The notes under the pieces are model-generated. The model did no database searches. It was not told the DNA's origin and saw only the letters and a program-made list of their open reading frames with translations. The translations under genes were made by a program, and so were the position numbers. From NCBI GenBank assembly GCA_036830905.1, contig DAISNS010000017.1:1-24894 (forward strand): a stretch of 24,894 nucleotides of DNA, given 5' to 3'. The stretch is from Thermocaproicibacter sp002397355 (GTDB lineage: Bacteria > Bacillota > Clostridia > Oscillospirales > Acutalibacteraceae). Position 1 is the stretch's first letter; every line of letters begins with the position of its first letter. Below are positions 1-8,260 of this stretch, piece after piece.

Positions 1-4
1 ACGG

Positions 5-48
5 AAATACGCCCTGAGCGGCATGAAAGGCCGGATCAGGGCGTATTT
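5..48. terminator. Rho-independent terminator hairpin
   Basis: A perfect 13-bp inverted repeat (5-17 with 36-48) encloses an 18-nt loop. It is followed on the plus strand by a short T run (46-50). It lies 50 bases beyond the stop of the carB fusion gene. It probably ends a plus-strand gene entering from the left edge and may also stop the minus-strand car transcript, although the minus-strand T tract is short. Confidence 0.7.
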
Positions 49-98
49 TTCATACGTTTTCAGCGGGACGTTTCGCGGAGGGGAACCCCCGCTTTTCC

Positions 99-3000
99 TT
101 AGATTTCCACCTCGCCGCTGTAAATCAGGCTCGCTTCGCCGGTTAGAAAAACGGTTTCGCCGGTGTAGCGGACGGAAAGCCTGCCGCCGGGGACGCAGAC
201 GGCGATGTCGCTGTCTTTGCGGAAGAAGCCGTTTTCCACGGCGGCGACGGCGGCCGCGCACGCGCCCGCGCCGCAGGCCGGCGTTTCGCCGCAGCCGCGC
301 TCCCAGATGCGCATCGCGAGCTCGTCGGCATTGACGACGCTGGCCAGTTCCACGCTGACGCCCTCCGGGAAAATGGGATCGTCCTCCAGCTGCGGGCCGA
401 TCTTCGGCAGGCAGACGCGGCCGGGGCATTTGCAGAAGACGACGCAGTGGGGGCTCCCCATGCCGACGCAGGTGATCGGGTGCCGCCCGCCCGCGACGGC
501 GACGGTCCTTCCGATCACGGGGCCGCCGCCGAGCTTAACCGGGATCTTCCCGGGTTGCAGCTCGGGCTTTCCCATGTCGACGCGCACGAAGCGGACTTCC
601 CCGCCGTACGGGAGGAGCGTCAGGCCCCGCACGCCGCTGGCCGTCTCGATCGTCATCTCCAGCTTCGGAACGATGCCCCTGTCGTACAGGTATTTCCCGA
701 CACAGCGGATGCAGTCGCCGTCCATCGGGTCTTCGGAGCCGTCCGGGTTGAAAACGCGCATCTTCGCGTCCGCCACCCGGGAACGCTCCACGAGCGCGAC
801 GGCCGTCCCGCCGACGCCGGAATGGCGGTCGGAGAGCAGGGCGCTGAGCGATTCCGGGCAGGGAATGCTCCCGTCGAAGTTCTCGAACAGGATCACGTCG
901 TCCCCGTTTCCCTCCATCTTGACGAAACGCAGCTTCCGGCGCTCCCCGCGCAGGTGCGCGATGTCCACCAGCTCCGTGTTGCTTTCGCTGTAGCGGCTCG
1001 CGAGCATGTCCGCGAGCGCGCCGGCCGTGTCGAGCGACGTCAGGCAGGGGATGGAGAGCAGCAGCGCCCTGCGGCTCACGCGCACGAACTCGCGGATGTA
1101 CTCCGGGTTGGAGGGGCCCGTCATCACGAGGTACGCGATCTTTCCGCCCTCCAGGAGCTCGCGGATGCGGTTTTCGCCGCCGAGAACGCCGACGCTTTCC
1201 ACGTCCGCGCCGAGATGCCTCAGGTTCGGCGCGTTGTCGTCCGTGGCGTAGAGCCGGAAGCCGAGCCGGTCGAATTTCCGCGCGATCTCCAGAACCTCGC
1301 CGCGGTCCTTTTCGGCCACGCTGAGGAGCACGCCCGCGCCGCCGGCCTTCGGGCGCGCGAGGCGGAAGCCGGCGGAAAGCAGGCCTTTGAACAGCGCCTC
1401 CTCCAGCGTTTTGCCGATGCCGAGCACCTCGCCGGTGGACTTCATCTCGGGGCTCAGGGAGCTGTTCACGCCCAGCAGCTTTTCGAACGAAAAGACCGGG
1501 ACCTTTACGGCCACATAGGGCGGCCGCCGGTACAGCCCGGAGCCGTAGCCGAGGCTCTTCAGGCTCGCCCCGAGCATGAGCCGCGTGGCGATGTCCACCA
1601 TCGGCAGGCCGGTGACCTTGCTCAGGTACGGCACCGTGCGCGAGGCGCGCGGATTGACTTCGATCACATACAGCTCCCCTTTGTAGATGAGGTACTGGAT
1701 GTTCACGAGGCCGCGCGTGCCCATCGCGACCGCGAGCCGGGTGGAGGTGGAGACGACGGTTTCGATCATCCGGTCGCTCAGCCGGTACGGCGGGTACACG
1801 GCGATGCTGTCGCCGCTGTGGACGCCCGCCCGCTCGATGTGCTGCATGATGCCGGGCAGGAGCACGTCCATGCCGTCGCACAGCACGTCCACCTCCAGCT
1901 CCGCGCCCATCAGGTACTGGTCGATCAGCACGGGATTGCGGATGCCCTGCGCGAGAATGAGCGCCATGTACTGCCGCACGTCGCGCTCCGCCCAGGCGAT
2001 GGTCATGTTCTGCCCGCCGATCACATACGAGGGGCGCAGCAGCACGGGGTAGCCGAGCTTTTCCGCCGCGGCGAGGGCCTGCTCCAGGGTAAGGGCGGTC
2101 AGCCCCTTCGGCCTGCGGATGCCGAAGCTGCCCAGCAGGCTGTCGAACCGCGCGCGGTCCTCGGCGAGGTCGATGCCCTCCGCCGAGGTGCCGAGGATAC
2201 GCACGCCCGCGCCGTTCAGCGCGTGCGTCAGGTTGATGGCCGTCTGGCCGCCGAACGCGACGACGACGCCGAAGGGCTTTTCCACATCCAAGACCTGCAT
2301 CACGTCCTCGAAGGTGAGGGGCTCGAAGTAGAGGCGGTCGGCGGTGTCGAAGTCCGTGGAGACCGTTTCGGGGTTGTTGTTGATAATGATTACCTCGTAC
2401 CCCAGTTCCTTCAGCGTCATCACGCAGTGCACGGAGCTGTAGTCGAACTCGATGCCCTGCCCGATTCGGATCGGGCCGCTTCCGAGCACGACGACGCGCT
2501 CTTTTTTGCCGCGCGCCAGCGGCCGCGCCTCGCAGTGTTCCCCGAACATAGAGTAAAAGTAGGGCGTCGCCGCGGCGAATTCCGCCGCGCAGGTGTCCAC
2601 CATCTTGTAGACGAGCCGCGCCGGCTTCTCCACCCGCCGGCCGGAGATCCGCTCGATGGCGCGGTCCGTGTAGCCGTAGCGCTTGCCCAGGCGGTAGGAT
2701 TCCTCCGTCAGGCCGTCCGCCGCGAGCGCGAGCTCGTAATCCGCCAGGTTTTTCAGCTTGCCGAGGAACCAGCGGTCGATCCTCGTGATCCCGTGGATTT
2801 CCTCGACGGAGACGCCGCGCTTCAGCGCCGAAAAGACGGTGAACAGGCGCCGGTCGTCCACGCGGTGAAGCGCGGCGCGGATGTCCGGCTCCTCCGTTTT
2901 CGGGTCCAGCGTGTCCAGGCCGAGCTCCGCGCCTCGCACGGCCTTCATGACCGCGGCCTCGAAGCACGAGCCGATGGCCATGACCTCGCCCGTCGCTTTC

Positions 3001-4127
3001 ATCTGTGTGCCGAGCGTGCGGTCGCAGACGGGGAATTTATCGAACGGCCACTTCGGCAGCTTGCAGACGACGTAGTCGACGGTCGGCTCGAAGCAGGCGG
3101 TCGTGCGGCCGGTCACATCGTTCGGGATCTCGTCGAGCGTGTAGCCGAGCGCGATCTTGGCCGCCACCTTCGCAATGGGGTAGCCGGTCGCCTTGCTGGC
3201 GAGCGCCGAGGAGCGCGAGACGCGCGGGTTTACCTCGATGACGGTGTAGCGGAAGCTCTCCGGGTCCAGCGCGAACTGGCAGTTGCACCCGCCCTCGATG
3301 CCGAGCTCGGCAATGATATCAAGCGAGGCGGAGCGCAGCATCTGGTACTCGCGGTCGGCGAGCGTCATCGCGGGCGCGACGACGATGCTGTCTCCCGTAT
3401 GCACGCCGACGGGGTCGAGGTTCTCCATGCAGCAGACGGCGATCGCGTTGCCCGCGCCGTCGCGCATCACCTCGAACTCGATCTCCTTCCATCCGGCGAT
3501 GTAGCGCTCCACGAGGATCTGGGAGATGGGGGAGAGCGTGAGCCCGGTGCGCGCGATGACGCGCAGCTCCCGCTCGTTTTCGGCCACGCCGCCGCCCGCG
3601 CCGCCCAGCGTGAACGCCGGGCGCGTGATGACGGGGTAGCCGATGTCCGCCGCGGCCTTCACGGCCTGCTCCACCGTGGTGGCGATCTCCGAGGGGATGA
3701 CGGGCTGGCGCAGCTTTTTCATCGTGTCGCGGAAAAGCCTGCGGTCCTCGGCCTTGTCGATGGCCTCGGCGGAGGTGCCGAGGAGCCGGACCCCCGCCTT
3801 TTCCAGGTAACCCTCCCGGCTGAGCTGCATCGCGATGGTGAGCCCCGTCTGCCCGCCCAGCGAAGCGAGCAGGCTGTCCGGGCGCTCCTTTTCGATGATG
3901 CGCTTCACCGTCGCGGCGGTGAGCGGCTCCAGGTAGATCTCGTCCGCAAGCGCCGTGTCCGTCATGATGGTGGCGGGGTTCGAATTGACGAGCACCACGT
4001 TGAGGCCGGCCTGCTTCAGCACGCGGCAGGCCTGGTTGCCGGCGTAGTCGAACTCGGCGGCCTGGCCGATCACGATGGGCCCGGAGCCGATCACGAGCAC
4101 TTTTTTGATCTTCCGGTTCAGCGGCAT
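99..4127 (-). CDS. carB: Carbamoyl-phosphate synthase large subunit fused to a DapF-like epimerase domain
   Basis: This is a 1342-residue protein; CarB is usually about 1070. Residues 1 to about 1066 are a full CarB: first ATP-grasp half (GSGPIVIGQAAEFDYAG near residue 14, RPAFTLGGAGGG near 170), oligomerisation region, second half starting near 543 (GSGPIRIGQGIEFDYSS), and an MGS-like regulatory domain from about 932. CarB makes carbamoyl phosphate from bicarbonate, ATP and glutamine-derived ammonia for arginine and pyrimidine synthesis. After a linker of about 10 residues, a second domain (about 1067-1342) follows the diaminopimelate epimerase fold: FNPDGSE (1126-1132), IRCVGKY, GSPHCVVF, ERGCGETPACGAGAC (1276-1290). 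The first epimerase Cys is Asp1136; the second is kept as Cys1285. Asn11-, Asn157- and Asn190-equivalents are Asp1076, Ser1225 and Ser1258. The start ATG overlaps the carA stop (TGATG). No stop or frameshift separates the domains. CarB assignment is secure; activity of the second domain is doubtful. Confidence 0.95.
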   Translation of the reverse strand: MPLNRKIKKVLVIGSGPIVIGQAAEFDYAGNQACRVLKQAGLNVVLVNSNPATIMTDTALADEIYLEPLTAATVKRIIEKERPDSLLASLGGQTGLTIAMQLSREGYLEKAGVRLLGTSAEAIDKAEDRRLFRDTMKKLRQPVIPSEIATTVEQAVKAAADIGYPVITRPAFTLGGAGGGVAENERELRVIARTGLTLSPISQILVERYIAGWKEIEFEVMRDGAGNAIAVCCMENLDPVGVHTGDSIVVAPAMTLADREYQMLRSASLDIIAELGIEGGCNCQFALDPESFRYTVIEVNPRVSRSSALASKATGYPIAKVAAKIALGYTLDEIPNDVTGRTTACFEPTVDYVVCKLPKWPFDKFPVCDRTLGTQMKATGEVMAIGSCFEAAVMKAVRGAELGLDTLDPKTEEPDIRAALHRVDDRRLFTVFSALKRGVSVEEIHGITRIDRWFLGKLKNLADYELALAADGLTEESYRLGKRYGYTDRAIERISGRRVEKPARLVYKMVDTCAAEFAAATPYFYSMFGEHCEARPLARGKKERVVVLGSGPIRIGQGIEFDYSSVHCVMTLKELGYEVIIINNNPETVSTDFDTADRLYFEPLTFEDVMQVLDVEKPFGVVVAFGGQTAINLTHALNGAGVRILGTSAEGIDLAEDRARFDSLLGSFGIRRPKGLTALTLEQALAAAEKLGYPVLLRPSYVIGGQNMTIAWAERDVRQYMALILAQGIRNPVLIDQYLMGAELEVDVLCDGMDVLLPGIMQHIERAGVHSGDSIAVYPPYRLSDRMIETVVSTSTRLAVAMGTRGLVNIQYLIYKGELYVIEVNPRASRTVPYLSKVTGLPMVDIATRLMLGASLKSLGYGSGLYRRPPYVAVKVPVFSFEKLLGVNSSLSPEMKSTGEVLGIGKTLEEALFKGLLSAGFRLARPKAGGAGVLLSVAEKDRGEVLEIARKFDRLGFRLYATDDNAPNLRHLGADVESVGVLGGENRIRELLEGGKIAYLVMTGPSNPEYIREFVRVSRRALLLSIPCLTSLDTAGALADMLASRYSESNTELVDIAHLRGERRKLRFVKMEGNGDDVILFENFDGSIPCPESLSALLSDRHSGVGGTAVALVERSRVADAKMRVFNPDGSEDPMDGDCIRCVGKYLYDRGIVPKLEMTIETASGVRGLTLLPYGGEVRFVRVDMGKPELQPGKIPVKLGGGPVIGRTVAVAGGRHPITCVGMGSPHCVVFCKCPGRVCLPKIGPQLEDDPIFPEGVSVELASVVNADELAMRIWERGCGETPACGAGACAAAVAAVENGFFRKDSDIAVCVPGGRLSVRYTGETVFLTGEASLIYSGEVEI

Positions 4128-5203
4128 CAGAGCGTCCCTCCGTTCATCAGGGCGAGGAAGCGGTCGAAGGCCGGGCGCATGTCGCGCGGGCCGGCGTGGG
4201 CCTCCGGGTGGAACTGCATGGAAAACGCGCGCAGGCCGGGGTAGTCCAGCCCCTCGCAGGTATCGTCGTTCAGGTTGACGTAGCTCAGCCGCGCGACACC
4301 CGGGTCCATGCTGGCGGAGACGACGGCGTAGCCGTGGTTCTGCGAGGTGATGGCAACCCGGCCGGTTTTCAGGCACCGCACCGGCTGGTTTCCGCCGCGG
4401 TGGCCGTAGCGCAGCTTTTCGGTCCTGCCGCCCGCGGCGAGGGCCAGGAGCTGGTGCCCGAGGCAGATGCCGAAGATGGGGACTTTCCCCAGAAGCTTTT
4501 TGATCTCCGCGATGCAGGCGCCGTCGTCCGCCGGGTCTCCCGGACCGTTGGAGAGCATCACGCCGTCCGGCCTGCCGGCGAGGATCGTTTCCGCCGGCGT
4601 GTCGTATGGGTAGACGGTCACCTCGCAGCCCCGCAGCGCCAGCTCGTCCGCGATGCTCCGTTTTGCGCCGTAATCCAGCAGCGCCGCGCGGTGCTTCGAC
4701 GTTCCCTTCGGCGGAACGGTGTAGGCCTTTCGCGTGCTCGTTTCCGCAACCGAATCCGTCACGCGATAGGTTTTTACCTCATCCGGAACGCCCGTCGGCT
4801 TTTCGCGCGAGATTTTCGCGTTCATTACGCCCGTTTCCCGGATCATCTGCGTGATTTCGCGCGTATCGACGCCGCAGACGCCGGGAACGCCCTGCTCCTT
4901 CAGAAAATCGTCCAGCGTGCCGCGGGAGCGGAAATTGGAGGGCGCGCGGCACCAGGAACGGACCACCACGCCGCGCGCGTGGCACTTCGCGCTTTCAAAG
5001 TCTTCCGGGATGACGCCGTAATTGCCCATCTCGGGGAAGGTGTGCAGGATGATCTGGCCCGCGTAGCTGGGGTCGGTCAGCGTTTCGTTGTAGCCGACGA
5101 GGCCCGTGGTGAACACCAGCTCGCCCACGGCGTCTTTCTCCGCGCCGAAGGCTTCGCCCTCGAATACGCGGCCGTTTTCCAGAGTGAGGTAAATTTTTCC
5201 CAT
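4127..5203 (-). CDS. carA: Carbamoyl-phosphate synthase small (glutaminase) subunit
   Basis: This 358-residue CarA hydrolyses glutamine and feeds ammonia to CarB in the cytoplasm. The N-terminal CarA domain starts MGKIYLTLENG. The class I glutamine amidotransferase domain carries the nucleophile in GICLGHQ (Cys247) and the His/Glu pair in FHPEAH (His332, Glu334). Length fits the family. The open frame extends further upstream, but the ATG at 5203 is preceded by an AAGGTG Shine-Dalgarno and the N-terminus then matches CarA. The gene is co-transcribed with carB, whose ATG overlaps the carA TGA by one base, a classic coupled subunit pair. Confidence 0.95.
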   Translation of the reverse strand: MGKIYLTLENGRVFEGEAFGAEKDAVGELVFTTGLVGYNETLTDPSYAGQIILHTFPEMGNYGVIPEDFESAKCHARGVVVRSWCRAPSNFRSRGTLDDFLKEQGVPGVCGVDTREITQMIRETGVMNAKISREKPTGVPDEVKTYRVTDSVAETSTRKAYTVPPKGTSKHRAALLDYGAKRSIADELALRGCEVTVYPYDTPAETILAGRPDGVMLSNGPGDPADDGACIAEIKKLLGKVPIFGICLGHQLLALAAGGRTEKLRYGHRGGNQPVRCLKTGRVAITSQNHGYAVVSASMDPGVARLSYVNLNDDTCEGLDYPGLRAFSMQFHPEAHAGPRDMRPAFDRFLALMNGGTL

Positions 5204-5352
5204 AGGCACCTTGCAGATCTGCGCCGGCGGTTTGACCGGAACCGCATTCCGGGGCGGCGGGCCGCGCCGGACGGCATGGCGGATTCGCCGGCAGGTCCCG
5301 GCCGGCGCGGAACGATTTTCCCCGCGCCCGGCCGCACTCTGCCAGCAAGTAT

Positions 5353-5376
5353 AAATATTCAATATTATGAATATTT
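5353..5376. promoter_or_regulatory. Palindromic operator, ArgR-like
   Basis: AAATATTCA (5353-5361) and TGAATATTT (5368-5376) form 9-bp perfect arms around a 6-bp spacer. The site overlaps the carA -10 box and start point, as a repressor site would. ATTCA-N6-TGAAT resembles the junction between two adjacent ARG boxes. Arginine control of carAB is common, so ArgR is the favoured ligand, by inference only. Confidence 0.5.
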
Positions 5377-5401
5377 TACGGCATACTGCGGGAAATAGCA
5401 A
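5373..5401 (-). promoter_or_regulatory. Sigma-A promoter of carAB
   Basis: On the minus strand TTGCTA (5396-5401) and TAAAAT (5373-5378) are separated by exactly 17 bases. The promoter lies about 170 bases upstream of the carA start, so the mRNA has a GC-rich leader (5204-5365) in which I see no clear attenuator. Confidence 0.6.
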
Positions 5402-5494
5402 GGACAAAATGTATAATTATAATTATGCGACGACTTTTCCGGGAGAAGACGGAAATATTTGTGTAGAACTGTGAATTTGCGGGTGAAAAAACGC

Positions 5495-5523
5495 TTGCGC
5501 GCGCCGCGGTTTCATGGTAATCT
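5495..5523 (+). promoter_or_regulatory. Candidate promoter of the glycoside hydrolase gene
   Basis: TTGCGC (5495-5500) and TAATCT (5518-5523) lie 17 bases apart, about 50 bases before the ATG at 5571. Both hexamers deviate from consensus. The gene-free stretch 5204-5570 otherwise holds the divergent carA promoter and operator and an AT-rich block (5408-5426). Confidence 0.4.
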
Positions 5524-5570
5524 GACGGAGAGAAAACCGGAAACAAACGAAAAGGGGAGAACGCAACGGG

Positions 5571-6641
5571 ATGAGATATCTGAACGGCGTAAAAGATCTG
5601 GGAGTCGTCCTGTCGCCCGACGGGCCGGGCGGCGCGCTGTATCCGTGGGACGGGGGCGGCGTCCGCGAGGCGGTCTGCGACACGGAGGGCGGCATGTATT
5701 ACCTTTCCTACGACGGGGCGATGCCGGGCGCTTCGCGGGAAAGCTACTGGAACGCCTGCGAGGCGAGGAGCGCCGACCTGCTGCAGTGGGAAAAGCTCGG
5801 CGTCACCATGAAAGCGTCGGCTCTGACGCATCCGGAAAGCTCGGAAAGGGTTTACAAGGATTTCCGCAGCGCAAGCTCGCCCTGGAGCTTCCGCGAGGGC
5901 GGGAAATGGTACCGCTATTACCTCGGCGCGGACCACTGCTCGCCGGAAGGGGTTCCGGCGTTCCAGTATTCCACCATGCTGGCCGCGGCGGATTCCGTCG
6001 CCGGGCCGTGGCGCAAACGCTGCGACGAGCCGGGCTGTGAAAAGCACATCTGCTTTCCCATGGGCGTCCCGGGAACGTGGGACGATGCGACCGCGTCCCC
6101 GGGGCAGGTGCTTCGGAACCCGAAATATGAAGCGGACCCCGCGCATGAAAAGAAGTATCTGATGTTTTACAGCGGCTCGTGCACGGGAGTTACGAAACGC
6201 TCCATCGGCATCGCGCGCACCGACGATTTGGAAGCGGCCGACGATTTCGACAGGACCGCGGGGAATTTCTGGCAGAAAGATCCGCGGCCCATCCTGCCCC
6301 CGGAGGAAGATATTGAGAACACGTCGGTTTTTTACGAGGAATCGTCCGGCTGGTACTGGCTGTTCACCAATCATATCTACCGGAACAGCTATACCGATGC
6401 CGTGTGGGTTTACCGCACGCGGGACCTGGAGAAATGGGACGCCTCCGAAAAAGCGGTCGTCCTGGACGCTTCCGTCTGCGCGTGGGCGAAGGGGGCCATC
6501 GGCATGCCCACCGTCGTGAGGAAAGACGCCGATACGCTCGCGATGCTTTACGATGCCGTTCCGGGCGGCGGAACCGGCCACCTGAACCGCAGCATCGGCC
6601 TGGCGGAGATCGCACTGCCTCTTTCGTTCGCGCGGGAATAA
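5571..6641 (+). CDS. Five-bladed beta-propeller glycoside hydrolase-like protein (GH43/GH32/GH130 type)
   Basis: The protein has 356 residues and no signal peptide or membrane segment, so it should be cytoplasmic. Repeated blade-like units are visible: a Tyr/Trp/Asp-rich YYLSYDGA, LQWEKLG, GKWYRYYLGAD, KYLMFYSGS followed by SIGIARTDDLE, then GWYWLFTNHIY and LEKWDASEKAVV. This alternation of 'is it visible/how did it look' strands with 'S-D-L-xxW' loops is typical of the GH43/32/62/68/130 propeller clans. It likely acts on oligosaccharides imported into the cell, either as hydrolase or phosphorylase. I cannot pick the exact family or point to the catalytic acids with confidence. RBS AAGGGGAG lies about 12 bases before the ATG. 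The gene ends 25 bases before the assembly gap, so its downstream neighbours are unknown. Confidence 0.7.
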   Translation: MRYLNGVKDLGVVLSPDGPGGALYPWDGGGVREAVCDTEGGMYYLSYDGAMPGASRESYWNACEARSADLLQWEKLGVTMKASALTHPESSERVYKDFRSASSPWSFREGGKWYRYYLGADHCSPEGVPAFQYSTMLAAADSVAGPWRKRCDEPGCEKHICFPMGVPGTWDDATASPGQVLRNPKYEADPAHEKKYLMFYSGSCTGVTKRSIGIARTDDLEAADDFDRTAGNFWQKDPRPILPPEEDIENTSVFYEESSGWYWLFTNHIYRNSYTDAVWVYRTRDLEKWDASEKAVVLDASVCAWAKGAIGMPTVVRKDADTLAMLYDAVPGGGTGHLNRSIGLAEIALPLSFARE

Positions 6642-6666
6642 CGGAAACAAGCGGCAAGGCCCGGCG

Positions 6667-6766
6667 NNNNNNNNNNNNNNNNNNNNNNNNNNNNNNNNNN
6701 NNNNNNNNNNNNNNNNNNNNNNNNNNNNNNNNNNNNNNNNNNNNNNNNNNNNNNNNNNNNNNNNNN
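6667..6766. other. Assembly gap (100 N)
   Basis: Exactly 100 undetermined bases, the conventional placeholder for a gap of unknown size. Genes and terminators that normally sit between the hydrolase gene and ypeB cannot be assessed, and the join itself may be a scaffolding inference. Confidence 0.99.
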
Positions 6767-6774
6767 GGCGATGC

Positions 6775-8055
6775 TTACTTGACGAGAATGCCCCGCACGG
6801 ACTGGCTGAGGATGAAGATATCCTCCTCGTAGCCTGTATTGGCGTTGATATAAACGAGCACGCGGTCGCTCTGCGAGCCCTTGCACAGGAACTCGTAGGT
6901 GAGCGTTTCGCCGCCGGAATCCGTCGGGATCAGCGCGGGCTTGCAGTCCTGCACCGAAAGGCTCGGGCTCACGCTTTTCTGCGCCTGCGCGGCCGTGAGC
7001 TTCGCGGAGAACTTCCGCTCCTTGTGGTTCATCAGGTAGCCGGTGGACTGGAAGCGCACGATCTCGCCGTTGTCCATCGCGACGCCGACCTTCACGAGAT
7101 CCGGGTAGCAGATGACGCCGTCCTGTTCGTAGGCGTAGTTCATCAGGCACACGTTGTCCGTGATTTCGTAGTAGCTTTCCTTCATATTCCGGATGCCGCG
7201 GTTCTCGAGAAAGGCGTTCGCCTTTTTCAGCGCCGCCTCGTAGTCGAGCGTTCTGCCGTCCACGCTCCGCGCGTTGGCCATGTCGGCGACGTAGCCGCCC
7301 GCCTTTGCGACGGAGATGGTCACCAGCCCGCCGTTCGCCGTGAAATTATAGGTGGGAAGCGTGCCCGCCGCATCCTGCGCGTGCGAGAGCGCGTTTTGCC
7401 CGGTCTGCAGGAACTCGGCGGCGATGTTCTGGGCGTTGCCCTGCGCGACCGCGCTTTTTCCCTGCAGGAATTCGGACTTTTTATTCATCACGTTGTCCGC
7501 GAACGGACCGTCATAGATCAGCGATGGAAAATTGCTGAAATCCTTCGCCGCGTCCTGCATCGCGTCGTGGAACGTGGGCGAGCCCGAAAAATCGACTTCC
7601 ACGGTCTGCATGTCCGCGGCTAGCTTGCCGGAATACGACCCGAGGCTCGAGATCGTCTTGTATTCGTCCGGGGAGATCTTTTCCCCGGCGGAAACGCGCC
7701 GCGAGAGCGACGTCGCGAAGTCCCCCACCTGCGCGATGAACTTGTCCACGTTGTCGAGCGAGGAGTCTCCCACGGGAAGGGCCGCCAGCGCGGCCTTCGC
7801 CATGCCGGACTCCTTCTGGAGCTTTGCCGCGATGCCGTTCTGCTCCGTGGCGGTGTTGGCGTAGGGCGCTTTCTGCAGCGCCGTTTCGATGTTCCCCACA
7901 TGGTCGTTCAGGTCCTGCAGGGCGCGGCGGTAGCCGTACTGGATCTCGCGACGGTATTGGTTCGCCTGGACACAGCCGTAGGCCGCCGTGAAACCGAGTA
8001 CGCCCACCAGCAGCACGACAGCTATCACAGAGAAAAGCTTGTTTTTCTTCGTCAT
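6775..8055 (-). CDS. ypeB: Spore germination protein YpeB
   Basis: This 426-residue protein matches YpeB, which in Bacillus is needed for SleB, the cortex-lytic enzyme, to be localised and stable in spores. An N-terminal membrane anchor (about residues 7-27) is followed by a helical Gln/Lys/Asp-rich YpeB region and by PepSY-type repeats in the C-terminal half, such as the block around YYEITDNVCLMNYAYEQDG and the final YINANTGYEEDIFIL. Length is close to the Bacillus protein (about 450). The start ATG at 8055 has GGGGTG six bases upstream; the open frame runs further but without family similarity. sleB is not adjacent: upstream lies divergent murD, and downstream is the gap after nine bases. 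A sporulation-specific promoter could not be identified with confidence. Confidence 0.88.
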   Translation of the reverse strand: MTKKNKLFSVIAVVLLVGVLGFTAAYGCVQANQYRREIQYGYRRALQDLNDHVGNIETALQKAPYANTATEQNGIAAKLQKESGMAKAALAALPVGDSSLDNVDKFIAQVGDFATSLSRRVSAGEKISPDEYKTISSLGSYSGKLAADMQTVEVDFSGSPTFHDAMQDAAKDFSNFPSLIYDGPFADNVMNKKSEFLQGKSAVAQGNAQNIAAEFLQTGQNALSHAQDAAGTLPTYNFTANGGLVTISVAKAGGYVADMANARSVDGRTLDYEAALKKANAFLENRGIRNMKESYYEITDNVCLMNYAYEQDGVICYPDLVKVGVAMDNGEIVRFQSTGYLMNHKERKFSAKLTAAQAQKSVSPSLSVQDCKPALIPTDSGGETLTYEFLCKGSQSDRVLVYINANTGYEEDIFILSQSVRGILVK

Positions 8056-8129
8056 CTTTTTCACCCCGGGGTTATTTTTCTTCCGGCGCGCCCCGAATAT
8101 ACGCCGCGCGGGGAAACGCGGCCATTCGT

Positions 8130-8158
8130 TTGCTTTTTGATGCAAATAAAAGTATAAT
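8130..8158 (+). promoter_or_regulatory. Sigma-A promoter of the murD cluster
   Basis: TTGCTT (8130-8135) and a perfect TATAAT (8153-8158) are 17 bases apart. The predicted start point near 8165 gives a leader of about 95 bases ahead of murD. Confidence 0.7.
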
Positions 8159-8260
8159 GATTGCGTCATAATAACTTCGGACGGCGGCGGCTCGCGGCGC
8201 ACGGAAAGCGGCCGGGGGGCGTCTTTTTCCGCCGCTTCCGGAAAGGATCTGGTCTTCCCA

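Noticed and set aside
447..4244. Very long plus-strand frame opposite carB
   Set aside because: It is antisense to carB, with His/Arg/Val/Ala-rich composition and no domains; it arises from high GC at third codon positions.
8056..8180. Sporulation sigma-G/F promoter for ypeB
   Set aside because: CATTATA (8153-8159, minus strand) resembles a sigma-G -10 box, but no matching -35 lies at the right distance.
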